Origin: CAYHMW01 sp964357925
GTDB taxonomy: Bacteria; Patescibacteriota; Microgenomatia; UBA8517
Length of the DNA stretch: 38,446 bases
Direction: 5' to 3'
Assembly (NCBI GenBank): GCA_964357925.1
Contig: CAYHMW010000010.1
Location: forward strand, 1 to 38,446
Part shown: piece after piece, positions 16,052 to 24,305 of the stretch
How the letters are laid out: each line of letters begins with the position of its first letter
How positions within the stretch are numbered: position 1 is the stretch's first letter
Translations under genes and position numbers: made by a program
The notes under the pieces: model-generated
What the model was told of the DNA's origin: nothing
Databases searched by the model: none
The model's input: only the letters and a program-made list of their open reading frames with translations

Positions 16052-16890
16052 TGGCGATTCTAGTAACAGGGGGTAGTGGGTTTATAGGTGGAAAGACTAT
16101 TGCTCGATTAAAGGAAAAGGGCGAGGACGTGAAACTTTTTGAGCGGGATATTACGAAAACTTCTGATTGGGAGAAAAATCTTTGGGGTGGTGAAGTAGTG
16201 TATTTGATTGCAGGAATCAGGACTGAGACAGTGGCTGATTTTGAAGTTAATGCAAATAGTGTTGATAAATTATTTGAGGTGTGTGAGGTTACGAAAAGAG
16301 TACCTAAAAAAATTATCTTAGCCTCATCGCAGGCTGTTTACGTTGGAAGTAAAATTCCTTTTAAAGAAATACAGAAAACGAACCCAAAAACTATTTATGG
16401 AAAGTCCAAACTTGAGGGAGAGAAAAATGCAATGAAGCGGTGTGGTCAGTTAGAAATACCTCTCGTTATACTTCGATATTCGACAGTTTTAGGAGCTGGT
16501 GTTCGAGAGAAAAGCCGCATGTCTGGGCCATTGTTTGCTTGGACTAAGGCAGCAATTGCCAATGAGCCGATAAAAGTTTTTCAAGATGGGCAGCAAAGCC
16601 GGGATCCCGTGCACATTGATGATGTGGTGGACGCGAATATAATGGCCATGGAATTGCCAGCTGGGATTTATAATGTGGGGGGAGGGGAAAAAATTAAGTT
16701 GATCGATATAGCCAAGTGGGTGAAAGAGGCGGCTCAAAGTGGCTCACAAATCGAAATTATGGGGGGTGAGGCGAGCGCTTCCGATCCTCAGGAGATGTTT
16801 TCTGATACCCACAAACTTAAGAGTTTTGGCTGGGAACCAAAGCGAAATGTTAAACAAGCGGTGGAGGAGTTTGTTACACAAACTTCTTAA
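16051..16890 (+). CDS. NAD-dependent epimerase/dehydratase (extended SDR)
   Basis: A 279-residue nucleotide-sugar SDR. It has the N-terminal Rossmann motif TGGSGFIGG (GxxGxxG), then VVYLIAGI, ASSQAVYVGSK (Ser of the triad) and IYGKSKLEGE (Y-x-x-x-K). Then come VILRYSTVLGAGV, HIDDVVDAN and the substrate-loop segment IYNVGGGE. It probably epimerises, reduces or dehydrates a nucleotide sugar feeding the cluster. It is translationally coupled to the Sir2-like gene by a 1-base overlap. Its 3' end overlaps the convergent 16874-17551 gene by 17 bases. The exact reaction cannot be read from sequence. Confidence 0.85.
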   Translation: MAILVTGGSGFIGGKTIARLKEKGEDVKLFERDITKTSDWEKNLWGGEVVYLIAGIRTETVADFEVNANSVDKLFEVCEVTKRVPKKIILASSQAVYVGSKIPFKEIQKTNPKTIYGKSKLEGEKNAMKRCGQLEIPLVILRYSTVLGAGVREKSRMSGPLFAWTKAAIANEPIKVFQDGQQSRDPVHIDDVVDANIMAMELPAGIYNVGGGEKIKLIDIAKWVKEAAQSGSQIEIMGGEASASDPQEMFSDTHKLKSFGWEPKRNVKQAVEEFVTQTS

Positions 16891-17551
16891 CCAGATCTTC
16901 TGCCTTGCCCCAGTGGGGAATATCGAATGATTTTAGTGGCCCCATACCTTTTCGATGTGTGCGTGCAAGTCTATCAATGCCAAATTCGTGATCTATTTTT
17001 ACTACTGATAGTTCTGTTTCAAACCAGATGGCATTTCTCCTCGTTAATCCCAACTTGCCTTCAATATTTGCCCTTCCTATCTCTCCAGTGTAGCGTTCTG
17101 GGGTGCCGTTTGGATATTTATTGAATCTTTCTTCAAGGGCTTCTATAGTTGGCAATCTTTCGGCTACAAACGTAGAGTTGCCCATTCTGTCTTTCCAGAA
17201 AAATGTTGGGCGTCCCCAAGTAAATACGTTGAAGCGATTTTTGTTGTAGGCGAAAACACCTTGAGGTGGGCGATATTCAAAGTGTTCCTTTGGGTAGAGG
17301 ACGTCATCTTCTGCTATTGCGATATATTTAGTGGTTGCTGCTTTAGCACCTCTTAGCATTTGGAAGTAGATATTGGAGATACCATACTCCGTGCCTTGAA
17401 GGATGTTTGTGCCCCAGTCTAGAGGTTCCATGGACATAGTGATAATGGGTGCAAGGCCTGCCGCCTCAAACAGTTTTTCTTTATGGAACTCTGCCCATGC
17501 ACTCGGTACTTTGTTTGCTGTTAGAAATATGATTGTTAAGTCCTGTTCCAT
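16874..17551 (-). CDS. unrecognised glycan-locus protein, acidic-x-D-LYP family copy 3
   Basis: A 225-residue paralogue of 1412-2119 and 9270-9941. It has LTIIFLTANKVP, APIITMSMEPLDWGTNI (34-50), IAEDDVLYPKEHF (79-91) and YRPP. Here the acidic motif is E-D-D, the clearest DxD-like form of the three, which supports a GT-A role for the family. RTHRKGMG near the C-terminus matches the RHGRTF or THRGMR stretch of the others. It is last in the 28471-16874 operon, 12 bases after the dehydrogenase fusion, and converges on the SDR gene. Function is inferred. Confidence 0.7.
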   Translation of the reverse strand: MEQDLTIIFLTANKVPSAWAEFHKEKLFEAAGLAPIITMSMEPLDWGTNILQGTEYGISNIYFQMLRGAKAATTKYIAIAEDDVLYPKEHFEYRPPQGVFAYNKNRFNVFTWGRPTFFWKDRMGNSTFVAERLPTIEALEERFNKYPNGTPERYTGEIGRANIEGKLGLTRRNAIWFETELSVVKIDHEFGIDRLARTHRKGMGPLKSFDIPHWGKAEDLVKKFV

Positions 17552-17563
17552 TTAGTCTTTATT

Positions 17564-19429
17564 TTAAACTTGTGTGCCGCCAATGCGAATTACTCTTATT
17601 CCTTCTTGGTCTTTAATATACCTGAAAGGATCGATAACAACGCTTGCCTTCGGAAAGTTGATTGTAGCGTATTGTGGGTGCTTTGTTGCTATGAAGTAAA
17701 CACCCACAGGCAGATTTTTGGGGTAGTCGAACTCATAATGTACGAAAGGGACGTTATTTTGTTTAAGTATATTTGAGAACAGAATTGCTGCGCTTCCAGT
17801 TTGCAGATGCGTTTCCGGTTTGAAAGATTTTCCCAAGATTACTCCTACTTTGCTTTCCTTTTCAATTTCATCAGCAAAGATATTTGCTAACCACTCGGTG
17901 TGTTTTTCGCGGGCGCTCATGAGAGCGTCGAAATAGTTGAAGCTCATCCCGGCTTGATTGGCAAGGTAGCTTAATGCAATATTGTCTCGCGGGTGGCATC
18001 CGCCGCCATCTGCCATACCAGACTTGAGGTATTTTTGACTTATGATTCGATCAGTTGATTTTGAGAGTGCTTCGTAAATGTGATCGACATTCATGCCTAA
18101 TTTGTGAGAATACTCACCGTACATATTCCCTAAAACTGTCTTTGTTGTGATGAAGGTGTTATAGAAAACTTTTATGCCTTCTGCCGTAGTTATGTCGGTG
18201 ACAAAGGTTCTGTCTCTGCCATGGAACTTTGCATAGAAGAATTTTAGTATTGCCGCATCACCTCCGCCGATGAGTACTAATTCTGGATTGACGAAATCTG
18301 CAACTTCAGTACCCATGGCAATAAAGAAAGGATTATAGATGTAGTTAATATTATCGTTAAGAATGGGCTTTAACTTTGTTTTGTATGTCCCCGGCAAACA
18401 GGTTGAGATGACTACAAGATTGGTCTTTTTGTCGATTGCTGTTACTTCGTTGATTACTTTGATCAGATACGAATAATCAAAATCAGATCTTTCACTTGGT
18501 AGTGGTTTGTCACCTTCGAACTCTGGATTGTGGGGAGTTTGTACAGCACAGAATACTAGGTCGCTTTTTTGTACAACCTCTGCTATTGAATTTGCGAGGG
18601 GAAGGGAAGTGTTGGGTTTTTCTATGTCGTAGCCCAATACAGTGAAGCCTCTCTTGGCGATTGCCTCAGCTATGGGGAGTCCTAATTTACCGAGACCGAT
18701 GAATCCTATTGTTTTTAGGCTTTCTAGATTTTTGACTGACTCAATTGAGGTGTTGTAGCTTGTTATTTTTTGGATATCGCCCCTGATCATTTGTCTATAA
18801 GGACTGCGGCGGAAGTCGACCTGGTATTTGACTATGTTTCGTTCTTTTTCGACTTCGTAGAAGGTTTTGTCTTTTAGTGTATCTTTATCCCCGCCATATT
18901 TTCGATGTTTTGGAGTTATGCCGTCGAGGTTGTATGCAATGTTTGTCTCTAGTGCCACTGTTTGCACAAAAGTGTCATTGGCGTAAACCAGGGAGAAGTG
19001 TCCTAAAACTTCAATAAATTTTTTACTAACAATTGGGAAGAGGTTATAGCGCCTGTCAGGGGACTCCCAGATGTTAATTACAATAGGTTGTGATGTTGGC
19101 TCAAATTGTCTAACAAAGTCTTTGAATTTTTCAAACCAAAGCGGCTCATCCATATAGGCATCGTCATTAAAGAAGAATTGCCAGTCGAACTTGGCCTTGC
19201 TACTTAAGAAGTTAAGCATTAGGTGAAAGTCTTGGTACTTGACTCTTTTCTTTATGAAAAGCCTGATATTGGGGTTACCACTAAATAATTTCTTGTAGTT
19301 TTCAAGTTCGGGGTCGTCTGTGTCGATCCATACAAGTACTTCCAGTTTGTTTTTTGAGATATTTAAGCTAGTAATCGTTACTTTAAGTTCGTTTGGTCTA
19401 CCTCGACTTGGAATAAGTACACTTATCAT
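17564..19429 (-). CDS. GT-A domain fused to UDP-glucose/GDP-mannose dehydrogenase
   Basis: Residues 1-~235 look like a GT-A glycosyltransferase: MISVLIPSRGRP, VWIDTDDP (33-40), FFFNDDAYMDEP (85-96) and VYANDTF. From about residue 240 a full nucleotide-sugar dehydrogenase follows: IGFIGLGKLGLP (NAD loop), VFCAVQTPH, ISTCLPGT, YNPFFIAMGTE and GGGCHPRDNIAL, whose C478 is the expected catalytic cysteine. VGVILGKSFKPET lies in the UDP-binding domain. The enzyme should oxidise a UDP- or GDP-sugar twice to a uronic acid, which the fused transferase might then use. Start overlaps the upstream methyltransferase as ATGA. Fusion of these two activities is unusual. Confidence 0.8.
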   Translation of the reverse strand: MISVLIPSRGRPNELKVTITSLNISKNKLEVLVWIDTDDPELENYKKLFSGNPNIRLFIKKRVKYQDFHLMLNFLSSKAKFDWQFFFNDDAYMDEPLWFEKFKDFVRQFEPTSQPIVINIWESPDRRYNLFPIVSKKFIEVLGHFSLVYANDTFVQTVALETNIAYNLDGITPKHRKYGGDKDTLKDKTFYEVEKERNIVKYQVDFRRSPYRQMIRGDIQKITSYNTSIESVKNLESLKTIGFIGLGKLGLPIAEAIAKRGFTVLGYDIEKPNTSLPLANSIAEVVQKSDLVFCAVQTPHNPEFEGDKPLPSERSDFDYSYLIKVINEVTAIDKKTNLVVISTCLPGTYKTKLKPILNDNINYIYNPFFIAMGTEVADFVNPELVLIGGGDAAILKFFYAKFHGRDRTFVTDITTAEGIKVFYNTFITTKTVLGNMYGEYSHKLGMNVDHIYEALSKSTDRIISQKYLKSGMADGGGCHPRDNIALSYLANQAGMSFNYFDALMSAREKHTEWLANIFADEIEKESKVGVILGKSFKPETHLQTGSAAILFSNILKQNNVPFVHYEFDYPKNLPVGVYFIATKHPQYATINFPKASVVIDPFRYIKDQEGIRVIRIGGTQV

Positions 19430-20250
19430 GCTCTAGCGGTCACAAGTATATGCCATCCGAAATGGGATTTGAACCAGTTCCATAGCGAGCTTGGTAGATA
19501 TCTAAAGTACCAGACAATTTTGTATTTGTGCTTAATGTATTCTGGAATACTGTAGGGGAATATGAAGTCGATTTTAATGTCTTTAACCCTTAAACCTTTA
19601 AGCAGACGACTTGTTTGAGATTTTGAATAAACGTAGCTCACTGGTGAGCCGGTTGCAGCTTCTGAATGATCAGCGATTAACTTGTCAATTTTCCAGAAGG
19701 CGCCTTTGCCAAACTTTAAGAGTATCCAAAGGACTTTCCATGAGTATCGATGGTATACCATAATTTTGATTGTCGTGTTTTTGCTTGTGTATTTTTTAAG
19801 TTCGGCAATTGTCTTTTCTGGGTGGGGAGTGTGGTGGATGACACCAAACGAATAGATAAGATCATAAGGTTTAACTGGCACGACTTTGGATAGCTTCTCG
19901 GCATCTCCTAGATAGAACTTAATTTTTTTATCAAGGTGGCAAACTTTTGCTCGGCGTTTGGCAAGATCGAGTGATTTTTGAGAGATTTCGATGGCTGTTA
20001 CTTGTGCCCCGGCTTTGGCAAATCTGATTGTATCTGTCCCTATACCACAACCGATTTCTAGAACTTTTTTATTTTTCCATTTTGGAAATTGGGCAAAATC
20101 AAGAATATGGGGCTCGACAAAGTACCTTCTTTTGTCGACTTCGTCGAAATACTTTCTTGTACCAACAGGGGATAGAGAGTGACGAACGTTGCAAGGTCTG
20201 GCATCCCAAAAATGTTGAACTTGTTTGATGGAGATTTTTTTAAATGTCAT
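19426..20250 (-). CDS. class I SAM methyltransferase
   Basis: A 274-residue protein. VLEIGCGIGTDTIRFAKAGAQVTAIEIS shows motif I and the acidic residue of strand 2 (quoted in two parts: the loop GCGIGTD and the strand VTAIEIS). GDAEKL and DLIYSFGVIHHTPHPEK follow, the pattern of UbiE/small-molecule methyltransferases. The C-terminal third is basic and aromatic (YIKHKYKIVWYFRYLPSSLWNW), perhaps touching the membrane or a lipid-linked glycan. It overlaps the dehydrogenase fusion as ATGA. Likely methylates a sugar or lipid-linked intermediate; the substrate is unknown. Confidence 0.8.
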   Translation of the reverse strand: MTFKKISIKQVQHFWDARPCNVRHSLSPVGTRKYFDEVDKRRYFVEPHILDFAQFPKWKNKKVLEIGCGIGTDTIRFAKAGAQVTAIEISQKSLDLAKRRAKVCHLDKKIKFYLGDAEKLSKVVPVKPYDLIYSFGVIHHTPHPEKTIAELKKYTSKNTTIKIMVYHRYSWKVLWILLKFGKGAFWKIDKLIADHSEAATGSPVSYVYSKSQTSRLLKGLRVKDIKIDFIFPYSIPEYIKHKYKIVWYFRYLPSSLWNWFKSHFGWHILVTARA

Positions 20251-20261
20251 TTGGTTATCAA

Positions 20262-20864
20262 TTATTGAGAAAGATAGGAGCTATTTGGCTTTAGACATAG
20301 TGCGCACTTTACTCCTGGGGTGTCGTAGATCGTTAACAAATTTAAGGGTAGTATAGTGTGGTAACCCAGACTGGAAAGTAATTTTGCCCACTCAAGTTTG
20401 GTTTTGCAATTAACATGTGTTTTGTCGTGTTTGGAAACTTCGAGTGCAAACTCCTTGCCATCTATCGAGCAGGGGATTCTCACTATGAGGATATCTGATT
20501 TGTAGTTTTCGAAGACTTCTTCGATTTGCCTATCTGTCATGTGCTCGAGGACATCAAGGCAGATCATAATATTGAAAAATCTCGGTTCGATTTTCTTTAG
20601 GATTTTTAAACCTTTGTTTTTAGCTTCTCTTGTGGCCCATTTGGATATATCGTAGCCGTAGATTTTTTTATAACCTAAACTGTGGAAGCCTTCCATTAAG
20701 AATCCAACTGCACAGCCGTAATCCATGATACTTGTTTTTTTATTGATTAAGTTAAAGCTTTTTAACAGATCTCTAAGTTCTTGTGCTGACTTGAGATACT
20801 TGTCTTTTCTATCTAGATAGTCGGTGTAGTTTAAACTTTTGAAGTATGGTTCCTCGAATTTCAT
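20262..20864 (-). CDS. class I SAM methyltransferase
   Basis: A 200-residue methyltransferase of the Methyltransf_23 type. Motif I is MDYGCAVGFLMEGF, strand 2 ends YGYDIS, and the post-I motif is IMICLDVLEHMTD. The following ILIVRIPCS and the KHDKTHVN stretch (histidines before the last strand) are usual for sugar or glycan methyltransferases. It starts 1 base inside the radical SAM gene (TAATG) and lies 11 bases before the next methyltransferase, so the two may act in sequence. The C-terminal CALCL pair is not obviously functional. Confidence 0.8.
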   Translation of the reverse strand: MKFEEPYFKSLNYTDYLDRKDKYLKSAQELRDLLKSFNLINKKTSIMDYGCAVGFLMEGFHSLGYKKIYGYDISKWATREAKNKGLKILKKIEPRFFNIMICLDVLEHMTDRQIEEVFENYKSDILIVRIPCSIDGKEFALEVSKHDKTHVNCKTKLEWAKLLSSLGYHTILPLNLLTIYDTPGVKCALCLKPNSSYLSQ

Positions 20865-21985
20865 TATGGAAAGTTTTTGTCTGGCATTTCTTGAGCGACG
20901 GTGTGCAGAAGTTGATTATTGTTTTTGTAATAGCAGAATTGGCAGGTTCCACACCAATGCTGACCGCCATTGTCTTTTACTTCGTATGGATGCCCTGTAT
21001 TTGCAAATTGTTCATTCATCCTCTGCCAAGAGGGGATTATGTCTTCGACTCTACAGAGTGCGTAATCAAGGTCGTAGGTTCGTTTCTGAAGGACGTGGCT
21101 CGTGCATGTGTAGACCATGTAGTCTTGACTCGTGGGGTCAGGTGAGGGAGCAATGTATGGTCTTACCATCCCAACATAACAGCCGTCATCGAATGGCGAG
21201 TCGTTGGTACCAATGTCTTTGATGAAAAATTTGTCGTGTTTATCAACTGCATCAATAATGTCTCCATATTGATTCCTAATGGCCTCATTGTTGCCTTTTA
21301 TTAGGCAATTACCGGCGATTCTCACGAACTTAACTTCTGGGTGCAATTCCACTAACCTTGCCATTTTTTCAATTGATTCTCCTGTTGTACCTTCGTATGC
21401 TCTGCCAGTTCTTGAGTGAGGATCTGGTTCACCGCCAGTTTCATAAATGATGTAGCTAAAGCCTAGTTTGGTTTCTGGGAACCCATGGAAATCGTAATCT
21501 TCTGGCGCTTTACCTTCATCAAGTTTAATAAGACTCACCCTTACCCAGTTGATGTGATCGTATAGTTCTGGTCTTAATACCCTGAGGTTGTGGCTGTTAG
21601 TGATAATGCCGATGTCTAACCCCAAGCCAGATGCAACCTCTATGATACTATTGATATCCTGTCCAGTTTCTCTGTCGCGATAAAGCATTGGGTTGCCACC
21701 TCCTGTTAGTTCAACGCTTTTGGCCCCAATTGACCTAAAATCTGTCAGGCACCGTTGCAATTTATCAAATGGCATGTAGCGTTTGTGGGGGCGATCAGCA
21801 ACTGAACAGAAAGGGCAGTCACTTTCACAAGCCTCGACTGGAGCAAGCTGGATGGTTATTGGCTTGAACTCTCTTCTTTCTTGTATTGAGTGAAGGACTT
21901 CGGTGTGTTGAAGAAGTTTCTCACCCCAAGTCGAGTACTGTTGAGTCAATCTTTGGTGTTGATCTAATCGTTCGAATCTGCTCAT
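20864..21985 (-). CDS. radical SAM enzyme with C-terminal SPASM-like cysteines
   Basis: A 373-residue radical SAM protein. CESDCPFC (C53, C57, C60) is the CX3CX2C [4Fe-4S] site. VELTGGGNPMLY is the GGE-like SAM-binding strand, and ITNSHNLRVL, VRVSLIKLDEG and VRIAGNC are later barrel strands. The C-terminal region holds further cysteines (YTCTSH, ALCRVED and WCGTCQFCYY), consistent with an auxiliary Fe-S cluster domain. Reactions of such enzymes in sugar pathways include dehydration, epimerisation and C-methylation; which applies is not clear. It overlaps neighbours on both sides, so it is a real part of the glycan operon. Confidence 0.8.
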   Translation of the reverse strand: MSRFERLDQHQRLTQQYSTWGEKLLQHTEVLHSIQERREFKPITIQLAPVEACESDCPFCSVADRPHKRYMPFDKLQRCLTDFRSIGAKSVELTGGGNPMLYRDRETGQDINSIIEVASGLGLDIGIITNSHNLRVLRPELYDHINWVRVSLIKLDEGKAPEDYDFHGFPETKLGFSYIIYETGGEPDPHSRTGRAYEGTTGESIEKMARLVELHPEVKFVRIAGNCLIKGNNEAIRNQYGDIIDAVDKHDKFFIKDIGTNDSPFDDGCYVGMVRPYIAPSPDPTSQDYMVYTCTSHVLQKRTYDLDYALCRVEDIIPSWQRMNEQFANTGHPYEVKDNGGQHWCGTCQFCYYKNNNQLLHTVAQEMPDKNFP

Positions 21986-22788
21986 ATACCGTATTTTTCT
22001 TTGATAATTTCTGGCAGTTCATCTCCATTATATCTCATTGCGTATGGGACAGTGTGCTCGTATCCTTGGGAGATTTCCAGGTCTTTGTTATTGCCATCAA
22101 TTGTCCAGTTTAGCCATTTATCGTACCAGTTTTCATTTGGGGGGAAGTCTCTTATTTTTTGTGAGAAAGCAATTGCTGTTAAGTGTTTCCAATACATTGT
22201 TTGTGGGTTGAAACAAAATCCAAAGTTATGAGTATCAACTGGCAGGACCGTTGGGCGTCTTCCATTTGCGTGGCGACCGGTTTGGGGAAGAGTGCTAAGC
22301 GTTTTCATGTTCCAAAACATAGTTGCAAGCCTGCGCCTCTCTGGTATCCGATATTCATACGTTTTCCATAATTCTAGTGGGCGGGTCGTGGTGTTTATGA
22401 GCTGGTCTTGTGAGGCGAGATTTATTGCCTTTTCGATCTCTGACTTTTTGAAAACGTGATCGACCTCTATCATCATTAACAAATCCGGCTTGGGCCAGTT
22501 TTTAAGGACGATATCGTTTGCAAGGTGCGTGAACTGGCCGATGTTATTTTGGACATGATCATAAATCAATGTGACTTTTGAGTCATTTAACTCCTTAACT
22601 TTATCTAGAATGTTATCGAATTTCTTTGGGAATTTAACTACCTGTCCTTTGTAAGTGCATGACTCTATATTTCCCCATGGTGTGTCATCCCAGAACACAA
22701 AGATTTTATCTACATAGTCTCGAATCGACTTAATTGATTCTTGGATAAAGTCTTCGCCATAAAGGCACCTGTAAAGAGCGTAGATCAT
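21982..22788 (-). CDS. putative GT2-like glycosyltransferase
   Basis: A 268-residue protein. It starts MIYALYRCLYGEDFIQESIKSI, like GT2 enzymes of the 'act-on-the-same-strand' type, then VDKIFVFWDDTPWG (27-40). LLMMIEVDHVF (103-113) provides an E-V-D motif at the DxD position. FGFCFNPQTMYW and ENWYDKWLNWTIDG follow. There is no close paralogue in the window. Both ends overlap neighbours by 4 bases. A transferase role is the best reading of motif and context, but donor and acceptor are unknown. Confidence 0.65.
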   Translation of the reverse strand: MIYALYRCLYGEDFIQESIKSIRDYVDKIFVFWDDTPWGNIESCTYKGQVVKFPKKFDNILDKVKELNDSKVTLIYDHVQNNIGQFTHLANDIVLKNWPKPDLLMMIEVDHVFKKSEIEKAINLASQDQLINTTTRPLELWKTYEYRIPERRRLATMFWNMKTLSTLPQTGRHANGRRPTVLPVDTHNFGFCFNPQTMYWKHLTAIAFSQKIRDFPPNENWYDKWLNWTIDGNNKDLEISQGYEHTVPYAMRYNGDELPEIIKEKYGI

Positions 22789-23537
22789 TTGACTCCGTGA
22801 TGGTTAAAAATCTTGATCAATCTATCAGACATTAATGGAATTTTCAGCTTATTCTTGCCATACATAAACATGTTTAGTGGAGTGTCGACGATCCTTTCAT
22901 CCTTTTTATCGCTTGGACGGAAGTGGAGGACTTTGAGTGGCTTCTCGGCTTCGGCATAGATGGTTTGGAGATACAACTTCATGATGTTGTAGGTTACATT
23001 AAGACTCTTGTACCTGCTAGCGTCAATGGAGTTTTTTCTGATCAGTGTGGTTAGGGTTTTCTCTTCGTTCCTGCTTGAGTGAGGTTTTTCTTCAATGGTT
23101 TTATTCATTAGTTCAAACACGTCTTGTGCGCTACTTTTGAAAAATAGGCTGCCGAACTGCCATTCTGGTTTGTAAAAGTAATGGGTTAAGCCAAGATCGT
23201 AATTATCAAGGCCAAGTTCGTTTTCATTTAACCGGAAATTTTCGTAGGCATCGAAATCATGACACCAGTAGAGGGTTTGTAGCTCAATAATATTTTGATT
23301 GAAGAGATAATTTATGACTTTGGTTTTGTTTGCTCTCACATCGAATTTGTAATACAAGCCTTCTGGGACGACTAGAGATTTTATGCCGTTATAGGCAAAA
23401 GGGAAATCAGTAACGATAAGGAGGTCTTCCTTGTCCCAGCCAAGATCAAGGCTGTTATCGATTTGGATTTTGGCAAGAATAACATCCTCGTCACTAAATT
23501 TTTGGGCAGGACCAGTATAGATGAGAAGATTTTTCAT
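22785..23537 (-). CDS. HD-x-DA family protein copy 4
   Basis: A 250-residue paralogue (family described at 3874-4689). It has MKNLLIYTGP, KIQIDNSLDLGW, LLIVTDFPFAY, YWCHDFDAYE (90-99), WQFGSLFF and LKVLHFRPS. It differs from the consensus in the last motif letter (E in place of Q) and lacks the W-x-TG form. It forms a tandem pair with copy 5: the upstream stop and this ATG are adjacent. Putative glycosyltransferase in the 28471-16874 operon. Confidence 0.7.
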   Translation of the reverse strand: MKNLLIYTGPAQKFSDEDVILAKIQIDNSLDLGWDKEDLLIVTDFPFAYNGIKSLVVPEGLYYKFDVRANKTKVINYLFNQNIIELQTLYWCHDFDAYENFRLNENELGLDNYDLGLTHYFYKPEWQFGSLFFKSSAQDVFELMNKTIEEKPHSSRNEEKTLTTLIRKNSIDASRYKSLNVTYNIMKLYLQTIYAEAEKPLKVLHFRPSDKKDERIVDTPLNMFMYGKNKLKIPLMSDRLIKIFNHHGVK

Positions 23538-24293
23538 TTATGTAATTCTGTGGTATCTGAATAGTTTAATTAAATCCTGTGTAAGTAGGGGTTTGTCGAT
23601 GTAGTTGTTGCCCTTGAAATAATCGAGTGGCTTGTTAACTGGCATTTGTCTGTGTGGTGTGTTTGGGTGGAAGTGAACCACTTTGATTGGTCTTATGGAT
23701 CGGTAGTAGCTTGCCTTAAGACTGAAGGCTGTAAAATTGTATGTCCTGTTGATCGATTTAACTCTTTTTTTAAAAGCTTCGTTTGTGTTGGTTAAGTGTG
23801 TTAGTGCCATTTCTTCGTTAATTTTATGTTTGTAGACTAATTGCATGGTCTGCTCAAAGATGTCTTTTGACTTGGAATTGAAGAAAAAACTTCCGGTGTT
23901 CCATCGTAGTTGCTTGCCATAGATTACGAGAGCCATATCAGCGTCTGTAAGGTCGATTTCACCCTCAATGAATGGGACCTGTTGGTAGGCGTCCAAATCG
24001 TGGAACCAATATATTTCATTCTTTTTAATCATTCTATTTTCAAACATCTTGATGATTGCATTGAATTTACTTGCTTGTGGTACAAGTTCAAAAAAATCCA
24101 CGCCTTTGAGTACGGTTGCTTTGATGCCTCCATATTCATAATCGAAATTTGTAATAAGCATTATGTCTTCTTTTTTCCAACCTAGTGCGAGACTGTTTTC
24201 GATCTGGATTTTAGCTAGTTGGCTTGAGTCTTGATTGGAGGGGGGATTATTGAAGGAGCCAGTTCGGCTAATGTATATCATTAAGTTTTTCAT
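23538..24293 (-). CDS. HD-x-DA family protein copy 5
   Basis: A 251-residue paralogue. It has MKNLMIYISR, a short insert before KIQIENSLALGW, EDIMLITNFDYEYGGIKATV, YWFHDLDAYQ (95-104), RWNTGSFFF and IKVVHFHPN. The motif is HDLDAYQ as in copy 1, and the flanking sequence (KINEEMALTHL) also resembles copy 1 (QIDEEGAFCIL), so these two may be the closest relatives. It starts 12 bases after the AsnB-like gene and runs directly into copy 4. Putative glycosyltransferase. Confidence 0.7.
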   Translation of the reverse strand: MKNLMIYISRTGSFNNPPSNQDSSQLAKIQIENSLALGWKKEDIMLITNFDYEYGGIKATVLKGVDFFELVPQASKFNAIIKMFENRMIKKNEIYWFHDLDAYQQVPFIEGEIDLTDADMALVIYGKQLRWNTGSFFFNSKSKDIFEQTMQLVYKHKINEEMALTHLTNTNEAFKKRVKSINRTYNFTAFSLKASYYRSIRPIKVVHFHPNTPHRQMPVNKPLDYFKGNNYIDKPLLTQDLIKLFRYHRIT

Positions 24294-24305
24294 ATCGGGG
24301 TAATG

